64,000 bases of DNA from Undaria pinnatifida (GCA_012845835.1 JABAKD010000029.1:2940970-3004969), one strand, 5' to 3'; counted from the stretch's first letter, positions 21,001 through 30,519 are shown. Notes: generated from the letters alone by a model not told the origin. Translations and numbers: made by a program.

Positions 21001-24000
21001 AGGGTTACTGCTGTGCAATCGACCTCCGTCAGGGTTACTGCTGTCCAAGCGACCTCCGTTAGGGTTACTGCTGTGCAAGCGACCTCTGTCTGTACTCGCA
21101 GCGTGGTAGTACTGCAAGCAGTAGTTGTCGCAGGGAAATACGTACCCCGCACCTTAACAGGCCTTCCTACCAACAAGGACACCCCAATACGAAGATTGTT
21201 GGATAGGTGGCGCAACTGCAACTATTATATGTATAGACTACGACCTAAAGTAGCCAGCTATATGGCTAACTGGCGAGTTGCTATTGGTATGGTCACAGCA
21301 CTAGTAATTGTTATTTTTGTTCTGGATATTTTTACTTTTATATTATTTACGGAGATTCATTGTTAACAGGGGTCATTTAATGCCTATGGGGCCATAATTC
21401 TGTCAATTCTTCGTCGATAACCGTAAACGATAGCTTGGATTGTTCGCATAGGCCTTACGGTCACGGCGCAAAAATAAGGAATAAAAAATATGATGTTCTG
21501 GCCGAAATATTGCGAAAATGATGAGAAATTTCCGGTAATTTTTTTTGTAACATGACAGTCTAAGGCATTTACCTCTGTTAATAATGGATCTCCGAAATAA
21601 TAAAAAACTCCAACGGGGGAGTCGCGGCGATGGCAGAGATGCTGAAATCCGTGTTTCTTGGTGAAGCGAGTTGTTGTTCGTGGTTGCACGTGGTTGCCAT
21701 CTTTTGTGTGCTCGATTAATCCTTGCATGACAGCATTGTTGATGCCCCAGTAATTCCAAGTGTTTTGTTCACACAAGCATGGGTGCAGTCTTGCAGGGTT
21801 GAGCGAGCGGGTGGTCATATATCCTACTATACCAGGTACAGTAAGGAGGCGTCTCTACTGCTGTGTAACGAAAACAAGATGTTGACGATAAATGATTCGT
21901 CTCAGAGTCCAAATGTGGCTAATATTTTCGAACAGAGCGGTAGTGTGTGTTTGCGTGTGTGTGTTTTCCCATGTTTATTGCGAACACGGGGGAGTCGATT
22001 TGCCGACGGGGGCGCCGGCTTTACGCTTGTTGGCGAGACAGGGACGATTAACGCTGCTGACTAGGTTACATTAGCCCCCCCGCCTCCCCTCCTTTCTCTG
22101 GTTATCTTCCCGCCGCCTCCCCTTTTCGTGTCTCGGGGGGAAAGTAGTGTTGGTTTTACTGTTATATAGTATGGTGTTTAACGAACCATTTTCCTTTTTG
22201 GTGATCCCATTTGTTATCCTTGCACCACTCTCGCGCTCCCTCCCAGTAGTAGCTCAGATCTGGGGTCACATAGTGGGCCCTCCTCCCCCCTCCCCACTAC
22301 AGCACGTGCGTTCGTTTTTTTTCGCAAGAAGAATTCGGGATTTTCTTCCCTCGTCGACTCGCGTCTAATGGTGTTGTTTGTTCAGTGGTTGACTTAGCGA
22401 GAACGGGGGAGTCGACGATGATGGAGGAGCTGGCTTCATGCTTCTTGGCGAGAGACACAGCTACGGTTAACCAGGGCTTACGGGTCAGGATGTGGTCAAA
22501 ATGTCACGGGTGCAACCTCCCTGTTCGTTGAGGGGCAGTAAAGATTGGCTCACCGCCCAGACTTTACGAGTTTGTACCTGGTAGACGTTTGTGGGAAATA
22601 CTGTTGTTTTGGTGAGCGGCAGCGGCGATTGACGCTGCCGATGGGCATCACCCCTCCCGTCCCCGCCTTTAAATAGACTAGTGATGGACACGATCCTCTT
22701 GAAGCTCTTTGTACGTACCTGGTATACGAATATCTTCGGTGAATTCTTGTCCCCGCCCTCCCCTGTTTCCCTCCCCCCCCCTTCCCCCCTTCCCCCCTTC
22801 CCCCCTTTACATGTCTATGTCTACCAACTCTCCTTTATTCTTGATTTGCCGTCGTTGTTAATAGACGTGTTTGTTGATGTGGCTGTTCCCCCTTTTCCTT
22901 CCCCCCGCCCCCATCCATACCTCGATCAGCCCCCCTCGGACGCAGAAGTGGAGTCCGCTATCATCTACGCGAAGATCTCCCGCGGGCTTAAGATGGAGAA
23001 ACCTATCGACGCGCTCCTAGCACTCGCCGACTCGGCGTCGGTGGGAGCTGATCCTGCGGCTTGTGTGTCGGCGTTGGACTCTGTTACCGTCCAAGGGGTC
23101 AAGGCGGCGGCGTCGGCGGCGTTCCAGTCGGGCATGTCGATGGCGGCGGTGGGAAACATCTCGGAGGTGCGTCCGTGGGTGCGTGCGTGCGTGCGTGCGT
23201 GCGTGCGCAACGCGCGCGCCATTTTCTGGTTTGCGCATTTTTTTTTTCTTCTTGCGTTTGTTTTGCGTTTGTTGTGCGCTTGTTTTGCGGATGTTTCGCA
23301 TTTTTTTTCGCGTTTTTGTGATGGTGTTTTGCTTTCATTGGAGTGTTTGCGAAAGTCTGTTTTTAGAAATTCACTTCCCCCCCCAAAACACCGAAGGTAG
23401 GATTTAAGGTAAATTCTTGAAAAAAGGGCAAAAACGTACTTTAGCGAAGGTATAATAGGAATTTGACGAAAGGGACGGTACAATTTGGCTCTCCATATCA
23501 TTGGCTTATAAAGACCGAGCATCTTCCATGCCTCGCAAGCACCACCTGCGCTGCTTGCACAACACGACAACCGCTGGGAGCACGGAGGCTCGAGAGGTGT
23601 ACCTGGAGTATGACGCGGACGAGCGGCGTTGGGTTGTGCCAGCGGGCCGCCGGCGGATTGCGGGCGGCCCGGTTGTACGGCACACCCTCGCCCGCCAGGT
23701 GTCAGGATGCGCCGTTCCAGAATGGGCTACTCGTACTCGTTCTCGTGACAGCATGCTGACAGCTCGTTCGTGTTTCACCACGCTGCGGTAGCAGCAGCAG
23801 CAGCAGCAGCAGCGGTGGTGGTGGCGGCACGGCGCGCCGCCACGGCCTATGTGTCGGGGCGCCGGGCGTGCTCGGAGCAGAGCGCGCCGGCGCGGTGGCG
23901 CGTGTATGCCGAACGCAGCAGCAGCAGCAGCAGCAGCAGCAAGAGCAAGAGCAACCGCAGCACCGATGAGAATAATAGTTTGTCCCAAAATCGAAGAACG

Positions 24001-24854
24001 TAAAAATGGGAGCTGTTGCTGCTGCTCGTGGTGGCGTGCTGATGCTGTCTGTTTTTGTTGCCCAAGCTGATGCTGCCGCTAGCTGCCGCTAGCTGAGCTT
24101 CCGCTAGCGGTGCTACCGCCAGCTGTGGTGCTGCTGCTTGTGGTCGTGGGATAGCAGCGGCGGCACTGTGGTTTACTGTTTGTGCATCGTTACTGGCCTG
24201 CCGTTGCTACACGTACATACCCGGTACGCCGTTCTTTTGTTTTTGCTTCTTTTTTCGGTTTGCCACGTTGCCGCACATCCCCATATTCCTCCTCAATTTC
24301 GGAGGCGTCGCCTGCAGTTTTTTTTTTACCTCTAGCGCGAACACACTAAGATCTTGGTGGGAAGGCAATTCACTTGTTTTAGCGGAAGGAAAATATTTTT
24401 ATAGAAACATATTTTCGCAAACACTCCATTTTTATTGGTTTTCCTTGTTTTCTCTTGTGTGTTTTTTTTTCTTTTCACTTGCCCTCCTACGTGGTCCCTT
24501 TTACGAAAGACCGCTCATATCTTGGAAGTTTTGTCGTCACGTTTGTCGGTTTCTCCCTCTACCTTATCAAGAATCTCCAAAGCGTAAGGCGACGAAGTTA
24601 GGACCGCATAGGAAAAACAACTTGGGACACAATGGGCCTTAGTGCTACACAATTCTGTCCCAAAATGTGGGTATGGTTGTAAAGGTGTTGCGCCTTTTTA
24701 GCTGGACCCACATTTTCGGACGTCCACCACTTGAAATTAGTGTGGGATTGGTTTTCCACTTCCGAAGGCGTTAACGCCCCCGCTTGTTTTCCCCCACTCG
24801 TCTCACTTTCCGCCCCAGGTACCGCACAAGGAGGAAGTCGCGGCAATGCTCTGA
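11314..24854 (+). CDS. QCR2: Mitochondrial complex III core protein 2 (QCR2-like), nine exons
   Basis: Spliced coding parts are 11314-11400, 11843-11973, 13551-13602, 14226-14336, 15553-15792, 16895-17036, 18248-18435, 22930-23166 and 24819-24854. All phases match, giving about 407 residues; animal and fungal QCR2 are about 370-450. It is an M16-peptidase-fold protein without the HxxEH zinc site; the equivalent region reads LQLEGMAYKLTQARSS, so it is a structural core subunit of ubiquinol-cytochrome c reductase rather than an active processing peptidase. Supporting segments are the N-terminal VSTLSNGATVVTHASS, then VGVVVGSGSRDES, DVENAGGNLAASRGREK, VVSPKIVPWEM and GKPLTPGRCSLSADGLK. The N-terminus is short, so a presequence exon further upstream cannot be excluded. 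One intron starts with GC. Most introns hold repeats and decayed exon copies. The M16 assignment is firm; QCR2 over QCR1 or MPP is likely. Confidence 0.88.
11401..11842 (+). repeat. Intron 1: poly-G then CCCTAA-like tract
   Basis: The first half is G-rich with a run of more than 20 G near 11560. The second half (about 11660-11840) is a degenerate CCCCTAACCCCTA series that resembles telomeric repeat and forms the pyrimidine-rich acceptor CCCTACCCCAG. Confidence 0.7.
11843..11973 (+). CDS. QCR2: QCR2-like exon 2
   Basis: Encodes GASVGVVVGSGSRDESAAQA through SSIRLM plus two bases of Arg (phase 2), between CCCAG and a GTGGGC donor. It holds the M16 region where active peptidases carry HxxEH; here that motif is absent. 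Confidence 0.85.
11974..13550 (+). repeat. Intron 2: inverted and tandem repeats plus a SINE
   Basis: Contains a GCC/GCT trinucleotide tract (about 12005-12050). An inverted-repeat unit with 'attgaaacggccgaacgtca' recurs at about 12235, 12310 (inverted) and 12400. A reverse SINE-like copy lies at 12517-12745. At about 12885-13262 four tandem 65-75-bp units contain 'caacccaacagaggttg' and 'gcaaacaccctat'. Two poly-C blocks precede the acceptor TTTAG. Confidence 0.75.
12517..12745 (-). mobile_element. SINE-like element F, long copy with poly(A) tail
   Basis: Reverse orientation: a T run of about 27 bases (the tail), then 'cctccggcggatggggaa', the 'ctcaccac..cttccacgta' block, 'gtcgatttaaccc' and 'ggcgcacccttcgggtccca', ending in 'caaccccggcagcgcaagc'. 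It is highly similar to 17630-17864. A retroposed, poly(A)-tailed origin is inferred from the tail. The head has no certain tRNA box A or B. Confidence 0.75.
13551..13602 (+). CDS. QCR2: QCR2-like exon 3, followed by GC donor
   Basis: A 52-nt exon: the first base completes Arg, then DVENAGGNLAASRGREK. It joins in frame to exon 4 only if the intron begins at 13603 with GCGAGC, making a GC-AG intron. No GT donor nearby keeps the conserved sequence in frame. Confidence 0.8.
13603..14225 (+). repeat. Intron 3 (GC-AG) with repeat fragments
   Basis: Holds a fragment of family A at 13834-13925. A unit at about 13940-14130 ('gaagaaacgtaa(t/c)gagc', 'gatgcgtggtcaatg', 'aacaaatgagtac' followed by poly-C) also occurs at 33640-33730 and 49470-49640. 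It ends TTTCAG. Confidence 0.65.
14226..14336 (+). CDS. QCR2: QCR2-like exon 4
   Basis: 37 codons, phase 0 at both ends, between TTTCAG and GTGGGT. It reads MMYVSECPPDSAGDVLSALA then ESVVSPKIVPWEMADAT, matching the M16 helix and the conserved P-x-x-x-W-E segment after the first beta strands. Confidence 0.88.
14337..15552 (+). repeat. Intron 4 with two decayed copies of exon 5
   Basis: Near 14590-14655 and 14873-14940 the sequence repeats the start of exon 5 in diverged form; the second still reads QIIFHRQAGFTSDQVNDGLH behind a CCCCCAG acceptor-like site. Poly-C/catgacgcc spacers before each copy match the spacer before the real exon, indicating a tandem unit of intron end plus exon start. 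Confidence 0.8.
15553..15792 (+). CDS. QCR2: QCR2-like exon 5
   Basis: 80 codons, phase 0, between AACAG and GTGTGT. It encodes AKLSQIILHRHAGSTSEQVD through LHAAAFGDYSTLGKPLTPGR and VVGVNVCHDEFKSQAE. This is the M16 segment containing the 'LHxAAFxxxxLGxPL' motif that identifies the family best. Confidence 0.92.
15793..16894 (+). repeat. Intron 5 with triplicated MITE composite
   Basis: At about 15812-16306 a unit of roughly 165 bp is repeated three times. Each copy joins the start of MITE C ('gctac(g/a)atagaggt', 'gaatgacg') to a D-type TTAA element body ('cccgaaaacgggtttccag'). A reverse D-like copy lies at about 16478-16562. A (TA)n run at 16810-16829 lies closer to the acceptor GATCAG. 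Confidence 0.75.
16895..17036 (+). CDS. QCR2: QCR2-like exon 6
   Basis: 47 codons plus one base. It encodes AALGAADTSPAAVRTASKYL, then GGELRVKNDVGTTSVSIAFA and SPPGAHS. Ends A|GTGAGC. It matches the start of the second M16 domain, where substrate-side strands begin (G-G-E-x-R...SIAF). Confidence 0.88.
17044..17265 (-). mobile_element. SINE-like element F, old diverged copy
   Basis: Reverse orientation and clearly diverged, but in the same block order as other F copies: 'cctccggtggatgc', 'gctcaccacactcgcacg', 'gtcaattaactcaactg', 'ctgtccctac', 'cagcagtgcaagctgccgtt'. No poly(A) tail is left beyond a short A/T stretch. Confidence 0.65.
17630..17864 (+). mobile_element. SINE-like element F, best full-length copy
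   Basis: About 235 bp: head 'ggcagcttgcgctgcggggg', middle 'ccactgatagggacagctta', then 'gggacccgaagggtgcgcca', 'cacacgacgcgtatgaaaat' and 'ccatccgccggaggatg', followed by about 20 A. The poly(A) tail and lack of coding potential point to LINE-mobilised retroposition (inference). Confidence 0.78.
18248..18435 (+). CDS. QCR2: QCR2-like exon 7
   Basis: The first two bases complete Ser, then APAYEALAALFNARAAAAAN, then TASGFNVTYSDVGLVGVTGT and CENGGAAAMTEALASCFL. Ends TTG|GTGAGA in phase 0. The 'FNVTYSDVGLVGV' segment matches the M16 beta strand with the conserved 'sYsDtGLfgv' motif. Confidence 0.9.
19569..19738 (-). mobile_element. SINE-like element F, 5'-truncated copy
   Basis: Reverse orientation: a T run of about 20 bases, then 'cccggcggatggggaa', 'cttccacgtattttcatacg', ending in 'ggcgcacccttcggatccca'. 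The head present at 17630 is missing, as expected for truncation at the 5' end on retroposition. Confidence 0.75.
20158..20423. mobile_element. MITE family C, reverse-orientation copy
   Basis: 266 bp with GACGCGTGCTACGAT at one end and TACCTCTATTCGTAGCATGC at the other. Internal blocks 'actgctac(a)tgccggatgaaa' and 'cgacgattttgggttgagga' are the reverse of those in the 60446 and 62289 copies. Confidence 0.8.
20880..21095. repeat. 30-bp minisatellite, about seven units
   Basis: Unit 'gggttactgctgtgcaagcg' plus 'acctccgtca', nearly perfect. Long frames occur on both strands because 30 is a multiple of three; they are repeat translations. There are no spacers, so it is not a CRISPR-like array. 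Confidence 0.95.
22930..23166 (+). CDS. QCR2: QCR2-like exon 8
   Basis: 79 codons, phase 0, between GATCAG and GAG|GTGCGT. It encodes PPSDAEVESAIIYAKISRGL, then KPIDALLALADSASVGADPA and SGMSMAAVGNISE. This is the M16 C-terminal helical part followed by the final 'aavGnis' strand. Confidence 0.9.
23167..24818 (+). repeat. Intron 8
   Basis: Begins with a GTGC tetranucleotide run and contains CAG/GCA trinucleotide tracts at about 23790-23812 and 23912-23940, plus GC-rich frames on both strands (about 23500-23990) that look like repeat artefacts. A block at 24600-24720 resembles a worn D-type element ('tgggacaca', 'gtaaaggtgttg'). Acceptor CGCCCCAG. Confidence 0.55.
24819..24854 (+). CDS. QCR2: QCR2-like exon 9 (terminal, version a)
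   Basis: Twelve codons ending in TGA, read in phase from exon 8 as VPHKEEVAAML. It provides the short charged C-terminal tail expected after the last M16 strand. An equivalent terminal exon lies 179 bp downstream. Confidence 0.75.
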   Translation, partial: VPHKEEVAAML

Positions 24855-24997
24855 TCGCCCGGATTGCTCCTATATGGGTGGGCAGGGGAGATTTTCGTGG
24901 CTTTGATACGGATATGCAGCGGAGGAGTCTGGTTGCTGTGATTGGACGAGGAGTTCAATTGCATCCGATATGATTTGGACAGGGAATCCCGCTCCAG

Positions 24998-25033
24998 CTA
25001 CCGCGCAACGATGAAGTCGCAGCAGTGCTCTGA
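24998..25033 (+). CDS. QCR2: Alternative QCR2-like terminal exon (version b)
   Basis: A duplicate of exon 9 behind its own acceptor GCTCCAG: same phase, same length, same TGA, reading LPRNDEVAAVL. Flanking sequence is duplicated too ('tgctctgat', 'gtctggttgctgtg', 'ggcaggg'), with a period of about 180 bp. Either exon would complete the protein. The LPR start is, if anything, closer to the usual 'LP..de' ending of the family. Which one is used cannot be told from sequence. Confidence 0.6.
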   Translation, partial: LPRNDEVAAVL

Positions 25034-25837
25034 TTGTTCAGAAGGCTCTGATGTTGTTGGTCAGGGGAAAGTCTGGTTGCTGTGGTTCGGGGAGTCTTGT
25101 CATTCTGATTGGGCAGGGGGGCGTTCGACTGCTCCGTCTGGTAAAGAGAAAGAGTATGCCGGCTAGGAACGGAAGGGGAGAGAGGGGACCTCACCGTATG
25201 GGAACAAACCGTCCACCTATGGCAATCATTCCGAGTTCTGGATTCTTTCAAGGCCTGGGTTTGAGATGAGCCGCTCTTGAATCTCGAGACAGCGGCCCAA
25301 CAGCGCTGTCGCCAAGCGTCGAATGAATTAAGAAATGAAACGTTTTGCCTTCATGGGGGAAAAGCTCACCCCCCCCTCCGCCCTTGGCGAGCGGCAAAGG
25401 GAGAGCGCGTGTGCGGAGATCTATGAGCACAACACTTTCTGACAGCACTACGTACTCGTACGGACGTATGATGTAACGAGTGGCTTCAACTCGATGCCAC
25501 TTATGCCGGTATGCGTTGGTGGTACGTTCTTGTGCTACAGTAGAAACATCTCGGTTCAGCGTGGGCCTGTCAAGGTGGAAGCGCTTCTCGCACGGCCACC
25601 GATTATGTCGGCCTTTATTAACATGTTGCACTTTTTTAGCCTGTTTTGTAACCATGGGCTGGGTTTTAGGGAGTTGACCTATTGTGAGAACATCGTGTTA
25701 CATGCATTCCGAGGGGAATAATCTAGGGCCTTTTTTCGTATTTGTTTGCCTGTCGGAGTTTGACAAAGATCGGTATTCTTACCGGCAGCACAGCACACCC
25801 CCCCGCAATTGACTTTCGAGGTGCTTCGCCCCGAAAA
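25034..25837. other. Intergenic region, nothing convincing seen
   Basis: Starts with the tail of the exon 9 duplication, then unique sequence with no convincing frame. The QCR2 polyadenylation site is presumably here but no clear AATAAA was found. Confidence 0.3.
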
Positions 25838-26060
25838 AGGTAGCATTCAGACTTACATTCCAGAATACTTTGCTTCGTCTTGTCCGCTTAGCTCACAAGT
25901 ACAAGAGCAGAGGAAAAAAGGTAGCATTCAGACTTATATTCTAGAATACTTTGCTTCTTGTCCGCTTAGCTCACACGTACGAGAGCAGAGGAAAAAAGGT
26001 AGCATTCAGACTTACCAGGTATATTCTAGAATACTTTGTTTCTTCTTGTCCGCTAGTTCA
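25838..26060. repeat. Tandem repeat, three 78-bp units
   Basis: Unit contains 'aggtagcattcagacttaca', 'ccagaatactttgcttc', 'tgtccgcttagctcacaagt' and 'agagcagaggaaaa'. Units are about 90% alike, the third having an inserted 'accaggt'. Confidence 0.9.
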
Positions 26061-28690
26061 CAAGTAGCAGAGGTTCGATGTTCGGGAACATCGGTATCCT
26101 GCGGCGCAAACATCCACACTCCGTTTAGCCCTCTTTCATCGACTCACTGACCCTCACGAAGTTTCAGCTCCTTTGACGCTGGCGTCGTCGAGTTCGCGCG
26201 CAGTTCTGTTAGAGGTGTTTTCGTCCGAACATGGTATCATCGAGACCAATGTTCCAGAATATGGAGGGTTTGTTCGTTCGTGCTTAATTCTCGCGCAGGG
26301 GAGTTGGGATTCTCGGGATTATCGATCCTGGTCGTCCTGAGACGCAAACTTCCACTTCATTGGCCACATGTCTTCACCTTGTTCACCCTCGTGAACTTTC
26401 AGCTAATTTGACGCAGCCTTCGTCTAGTTCTCGCAGTTCTTTTAAAAGTGCCTGACCCTACCCCTGATCCTAAGAAGGCATTTCCATGATCAATGCTCCA
26501 TAAGTGTGTGTTCGTTCGTTTGCGTCCGCGCGATTCACGCGTGGGGGGACCCTCACGATTTTTCGATTCTCGGGTTTCTCGGTCCTGGGCCAACCTGTGC
26601 GGCGCAAGCGCCCACTCAATTGCCCATCCTTCATCGTCGTACTGACCCCTACGAAGTTTCAGCTCTTGGGGCCTCGCGTGTCTAGTTCCGGTCAAGTCGG
26701 GAGAGCGTAGACCTCCTCGAATTCTTCGTACAATGATGTGTCCAATGTAAGCCTTTTGTACCATAAACAGTTTTTCTGTTGGGTTATCGGCGTTCGGTCC
26801 TGGCTACCCCTGCGACACAGGCATGAACTCCGTTGTCCATGTGTTGTCGCCTTACTGACCCCCACGAAGCCTCAGCTCCTCTACCGCCGCCTGTGTCTAC
26901 TTCTGGCTGCGTCAACAGCGCGTCGTCCTTGTTGGGTTCTTCCTGCATGGAGGTGTCAAAACGCGTTCAGCTTCTGTCATACGTCGTCCTCCGTTCCCCT
27001 TGCTACCTCGGTAAGGCATGCTGCGAAGCATGCCCTAGCAGGCTTGTAGCGAGTGTGGGGGAATCTTTCTGGTGGGGGTAAGACCGGACTCACCCTCAAG
27101 AAGTGATACCTTCTTGCTGCTGTGTGTGGCCGCGAGGCGTAGGCGTGGCGGTAGAGTTGGGCGTACGTGGTGCGTTAGGCATGGTCACCTACGATTCGCG
27201 CGTCTTTTTAGGCAGCAGCGGCGGAGCAGGAATGCTTACTCGGGATGCTCGTGCGCGGAGGCAGGCGCCACCACGAGCCACACTACGGCGCAGTCTTGGT
27301 TTGAGTGGAGGGAACTGCGCCGGCTGGAGGCTGGATTCGACGACGAAGGAGGAGGTCGACTGGCCGTCGACGGGCGGGGAAGAGACGGATTGAACTCTCC
27401 CTGATCAAGAACTTTTGTTTTTCAGACCAGCACCGCAAGCTGCGAGGAGCATTTTGTTGTTTGGGACGGGGGAGAAGGGGAACCGATTGGAATTGAGCGT
27501 CAACGAGAGCAAGTGCGAATGAGCGGGCCGAGTGAGCTGAGGCAATAAGGCGGGCATGGAGAACCACAGTAGGAGGATGGCACACGGAGACCCACGACCC
27601 GCACGCACACCATCATCACGAGAGCAGCGATCGTCATTTTTCAGTTTTTTTTTTTCACGAGGCAGTAGTACAACATGTTACGGACGTCTCTGATTTTTGT
27701 AGAGTTGGTAGAGTTGTATACCCTTCATGGGGAACGACCCCCCGCAATTTTCAATTTTCAGGCACGGGCGTCGTAGCTGCGCTGCAACCTGTCAGGTAAC
27801 CCGGGAAGACGGGGCGATCGTTGATACTCCGCTCTGTTGGTAATCTTAATCTTGGATTCTCGGGGTTATCGGCCCTGGCCACCCTGCGACACAAACATCC
27901 ACCCCATCACCGCACTGATCCTCACGAAGCGTCAGCTCGCTTGACCTCGCCTGGGTCCAGGTTGGCATGCCGAGATCTTGGTGCAAACGGGATTGACCAA
28001 ACGCATGCGACTTCTTTTATGCCTGTAGTAATGTCCTGTTGATGTGTCGATGTTTTGATTTTCGGGATACTCGACTCCTTGGCTACCTTGGGAGACAACT
28101 CCCCCCTCCGTTGGCCATCTTTCCATTGCCTCATTGACTCTGACGAAGTTTCATCTTCTTTCGCGCCGGCTGTCTCTGTGATTGAGTCGGTTGCGCCCGC
28201 ACCTTCTCGAGTTCCTCGTCGTGCGAAAGGAAACATTAACACGCATCCATTTTCTACCATGGTCCCCTTTTGTTGGTTATCGAACTTTCGATGCCGTGGT
28301 TGCGTTTTTTCGATCCTGCCCCCCCTGCGACACAAGCACCCACTCCTTCGGCCAAATTCATCACCTTGCTGCCCCTCACGAGAAGTCTCAGCTCCTTTCG
28401 GGTCACGTTTGTCTAGTTGTCGTTACGGCAGCGTGTGAACCTTGCCGAGTTTGTTGTGCGGGGAGGTGTCAAAATGCATCCAGTTTCTATGATATTCTCC
28501 TCCATCCTGATGGTATTGAATGTTCGGTTCTGGGGGTTCTCGGTTCTGACCACCCTTCGGCACCAACATGGGTTCCATTTTGGTCATCTTTCGTATCTAT
28601 CTGTAGTAACTGACCCTCGCGAGGTTTCAGCTCCTTCGGCGCCGCCTAGTCTATTAGCTCTTCAGGTATGCTTTACGTGTGGGACCCGTG
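26061..28690. repeat. Degenerate tandem array, about eight units of 200-280 bp
   Basis: Each unit has 'cctgcgacacaaacatccac', then 'actgaccctcacgaagtttc' and 'agctcctttg..c..c'. Copies are near 26100, 26340, 26600, 26830, 27870, 28090, 28330 and 28560. Short frames run through single units on the plus strand but have no shared conservation that would prove coding. A pyrimidine-rich or possibly coding ancestor cannot be excluded. Confidence 0.7.
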
Positions 28691-29380
28691 CATGGCAACC
28701 GAAAAATAACGAGGGAGTGTGGCGTGATCACGTAACCTGATAGAGACGTGGGGCAGCGCAAGTGTAACCATAAGGCGCGTGTGCCGTGCTTCTCTTTCCG
28801 TAGCGCGTCGAACACTCAACCCCTAGCTAACCCAACATCCCATGATTGCTTCGCTCTGCCAAGGTTGTAGGTCGAAATTTGTGTTTGACATCTTCTCCTT
28901 CCTAGGGGTGATGGTAAAAAAAGTATGTTCCTATATCAAAACAGGAACTACTCCTTTGGCCGCCGAATTCGGGCTTGTCGCTGTGTGTCATGCGGCGATA
29001 TGCGGCGATATCATATACTCACACAGTGTGACAATGGGGGTCGTTCGCTTTGCCGAATATGTAGCTTGTTTTCCAATGGAAACGTTTTTTTGCCTTGTTT
29101 TAAGGTCGATATTAACGAAGAGTTTATCTCAGTCTTTAACTCAAATTGCGGTTGTTCCCGAAATATTCGGTAAACACCCGTAAGACTTAATAGGAGATCT
29201 GACCGAACGGATATTTGTTTTGTATAATTTCGGGAAGGAAAAAATAAGAATTTTAGGTACAAGGGCGAAGAGGATCGAGCAGCCCCACCGCTCGAGCTGT
29301 TCCACCACTCGTGAGCATACACGAGTCAGCAGGGTCATTCCCAGGGTCATTGGCAGGTCATGACTAATCGCAGAATGCAC
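28691..29380. other. Unassigned region
   Basis: No recognised repeats or protein-like exons. A plus-strand frame at 28842-29183 of 113 codons has mixed composition and no splice context. Confidence 0.3.
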
Positions 29381-29662
29381 AGTGAGCTCCTGAGCTCTCT
29401 TGGAGTTGGCAAGTTGACGGCCTCGAGGCGGCCGACCAAACTAGCTCGGTTAGGGCAATAGCTGAGACTTTTGTCGCGTTGGGCGTTGTAGTGCGACGGG
29501 TTGGAGATGTATTCCATTCTCCAAGGAACCGACACCTGTCTACGAGTCAGGCCGACTCCAGTGGAACAACCACGCGGGAGGCTTCTGCGAGCGTTGCTGC
29601 GGTAGTGACGGTTCTGTGCCGGGTGGACGATTATTTTGCGAGCCAACTGCGCCTCGTATTCG
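29381..29662 (+). CDS. Possible internal exon of an unidentified gene
   Basis: An open frame without ATG reads PELSWSWQVDGLEAADQ, then RAIAETFVALGVVVRRVGDV, then a Ser/Thr/Ala-rich part, then VDDYFASQLRLVF. It ends at a good donor, G|GTAAGA at 29663. Alternating hydrophobic and charged residues look coding. The opposite strand is also open, so the call is tentative. The acceptor is not certain and no partner exons were found. Confidence 0.3.
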
Positions 29663-30519
29663 GTAAGATTCAACCCTCGTGTTGAATCTGGCAAAATACC
29701 GCAATTCCATATCGAACGGAATATTGTATATACGCATCTCGTTAAGGTCGACCCTTACCCACACATAACTGCGTCCATCCTGTGTTTCTTTCGTTCGCCA
29801 AACACGCGCAAATCTATTGCGCTGCTGCAGGCGCGGGCCTGCCAATTGCCGCGCGCATTTTGCATACATTGCATGCTACTGAGTTAGGTGTGCAAACCTC
29901 TGGTTTGTGGGGTCGCTCGCTTGGGGAGCGGGTGTATAGTACCTCGGTAAACTTACGACTAAAATTGGGAATACGCACTTTAATTTCCACCGCCGGCCAT
30001 GGTGACCGCACCGCTCCCCGACAACACACACTGCCACTGGTGAGGAAACACCCCCACCCCCCCCACCCCTCCCTTCAAACCGCAAACATACGTCCATTTT
30101 CACGAGAAAGTAAACGCTTCTTCACTTGCACACCCTAAACGCCTGCTTTGTAACCGTATTCTTGCGCATCAACGTTCTGAATCGCAACCACTTGGCTGCA
30201 TGAACGCAGTCACTAAATACTACCCTGGTACACCACTGCTACATACTGCTGCGGTGCGGCGAAATACGGTCTCATTGTCTTTTTCAACTCTGATGGTAAA
30301 TAACAACTACTACGACTGTGGACGGACAGTGTTGATACAAAAGGGTCCTGATTTTTCCACCTAGATTGATACGGGTGAAGAGCACGCGCAGTTTTCGGAA
30401 CACACCAAAATCACTTCGGGTTATACATAGCACACACGATGCTGGCATAAGTGCCTCGAAGCTTCTCTCCGTGGTGCACGTCATGCCTCTAGTAAACAAC
30501 TTGACCAGTGCTCTGGAAA
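29663..30519. other. Unassigned region
   Basis: Short frames only. A C-rich stretch lies at 30050-30070. No repeat family was recognised. Confidence 0.25.

Larger units (their letters stand above)
18436..22929 (+). repeat. Intron 7 (4.5 kb) with five decayed exon-7 tails
   Basis: Copies of the exon 7 3' end and its donor lie near 18578-18620, 21610-21665, 21982-22045, 22400-22470 and 22592-22640. The shared core is 'aacgggggag(t/c)cg', then 'gag(c/a)tg..ttc.tgcttcttgg'. The intron also holds a reverse SINE-like copy (19569-19738), MITE C (20158-20423) and a 30-bp minisatellite (20880-21095). Poly-C/T precedes the acceptor GATCAG. Confidence 0.75.

Noticed and set aside
20880-21095. Possible CRISPR-like array
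   Set aside because: Units are contiguous with no unique spacers, and the genome is eukaryotic.
20875-21366. 163-codon plus frame and 159-codon minus frame
   Set aside because: Both are read-through of a 30-bp minisatellite whose unit length is a multiple of three.
23506-23988. 160-codon Ala/Arg-rich minus frame inside QCR2 intron 8
   Set aside because: Driven by CAG/GCC trinucleotide tracts; no conserved-looking segment.
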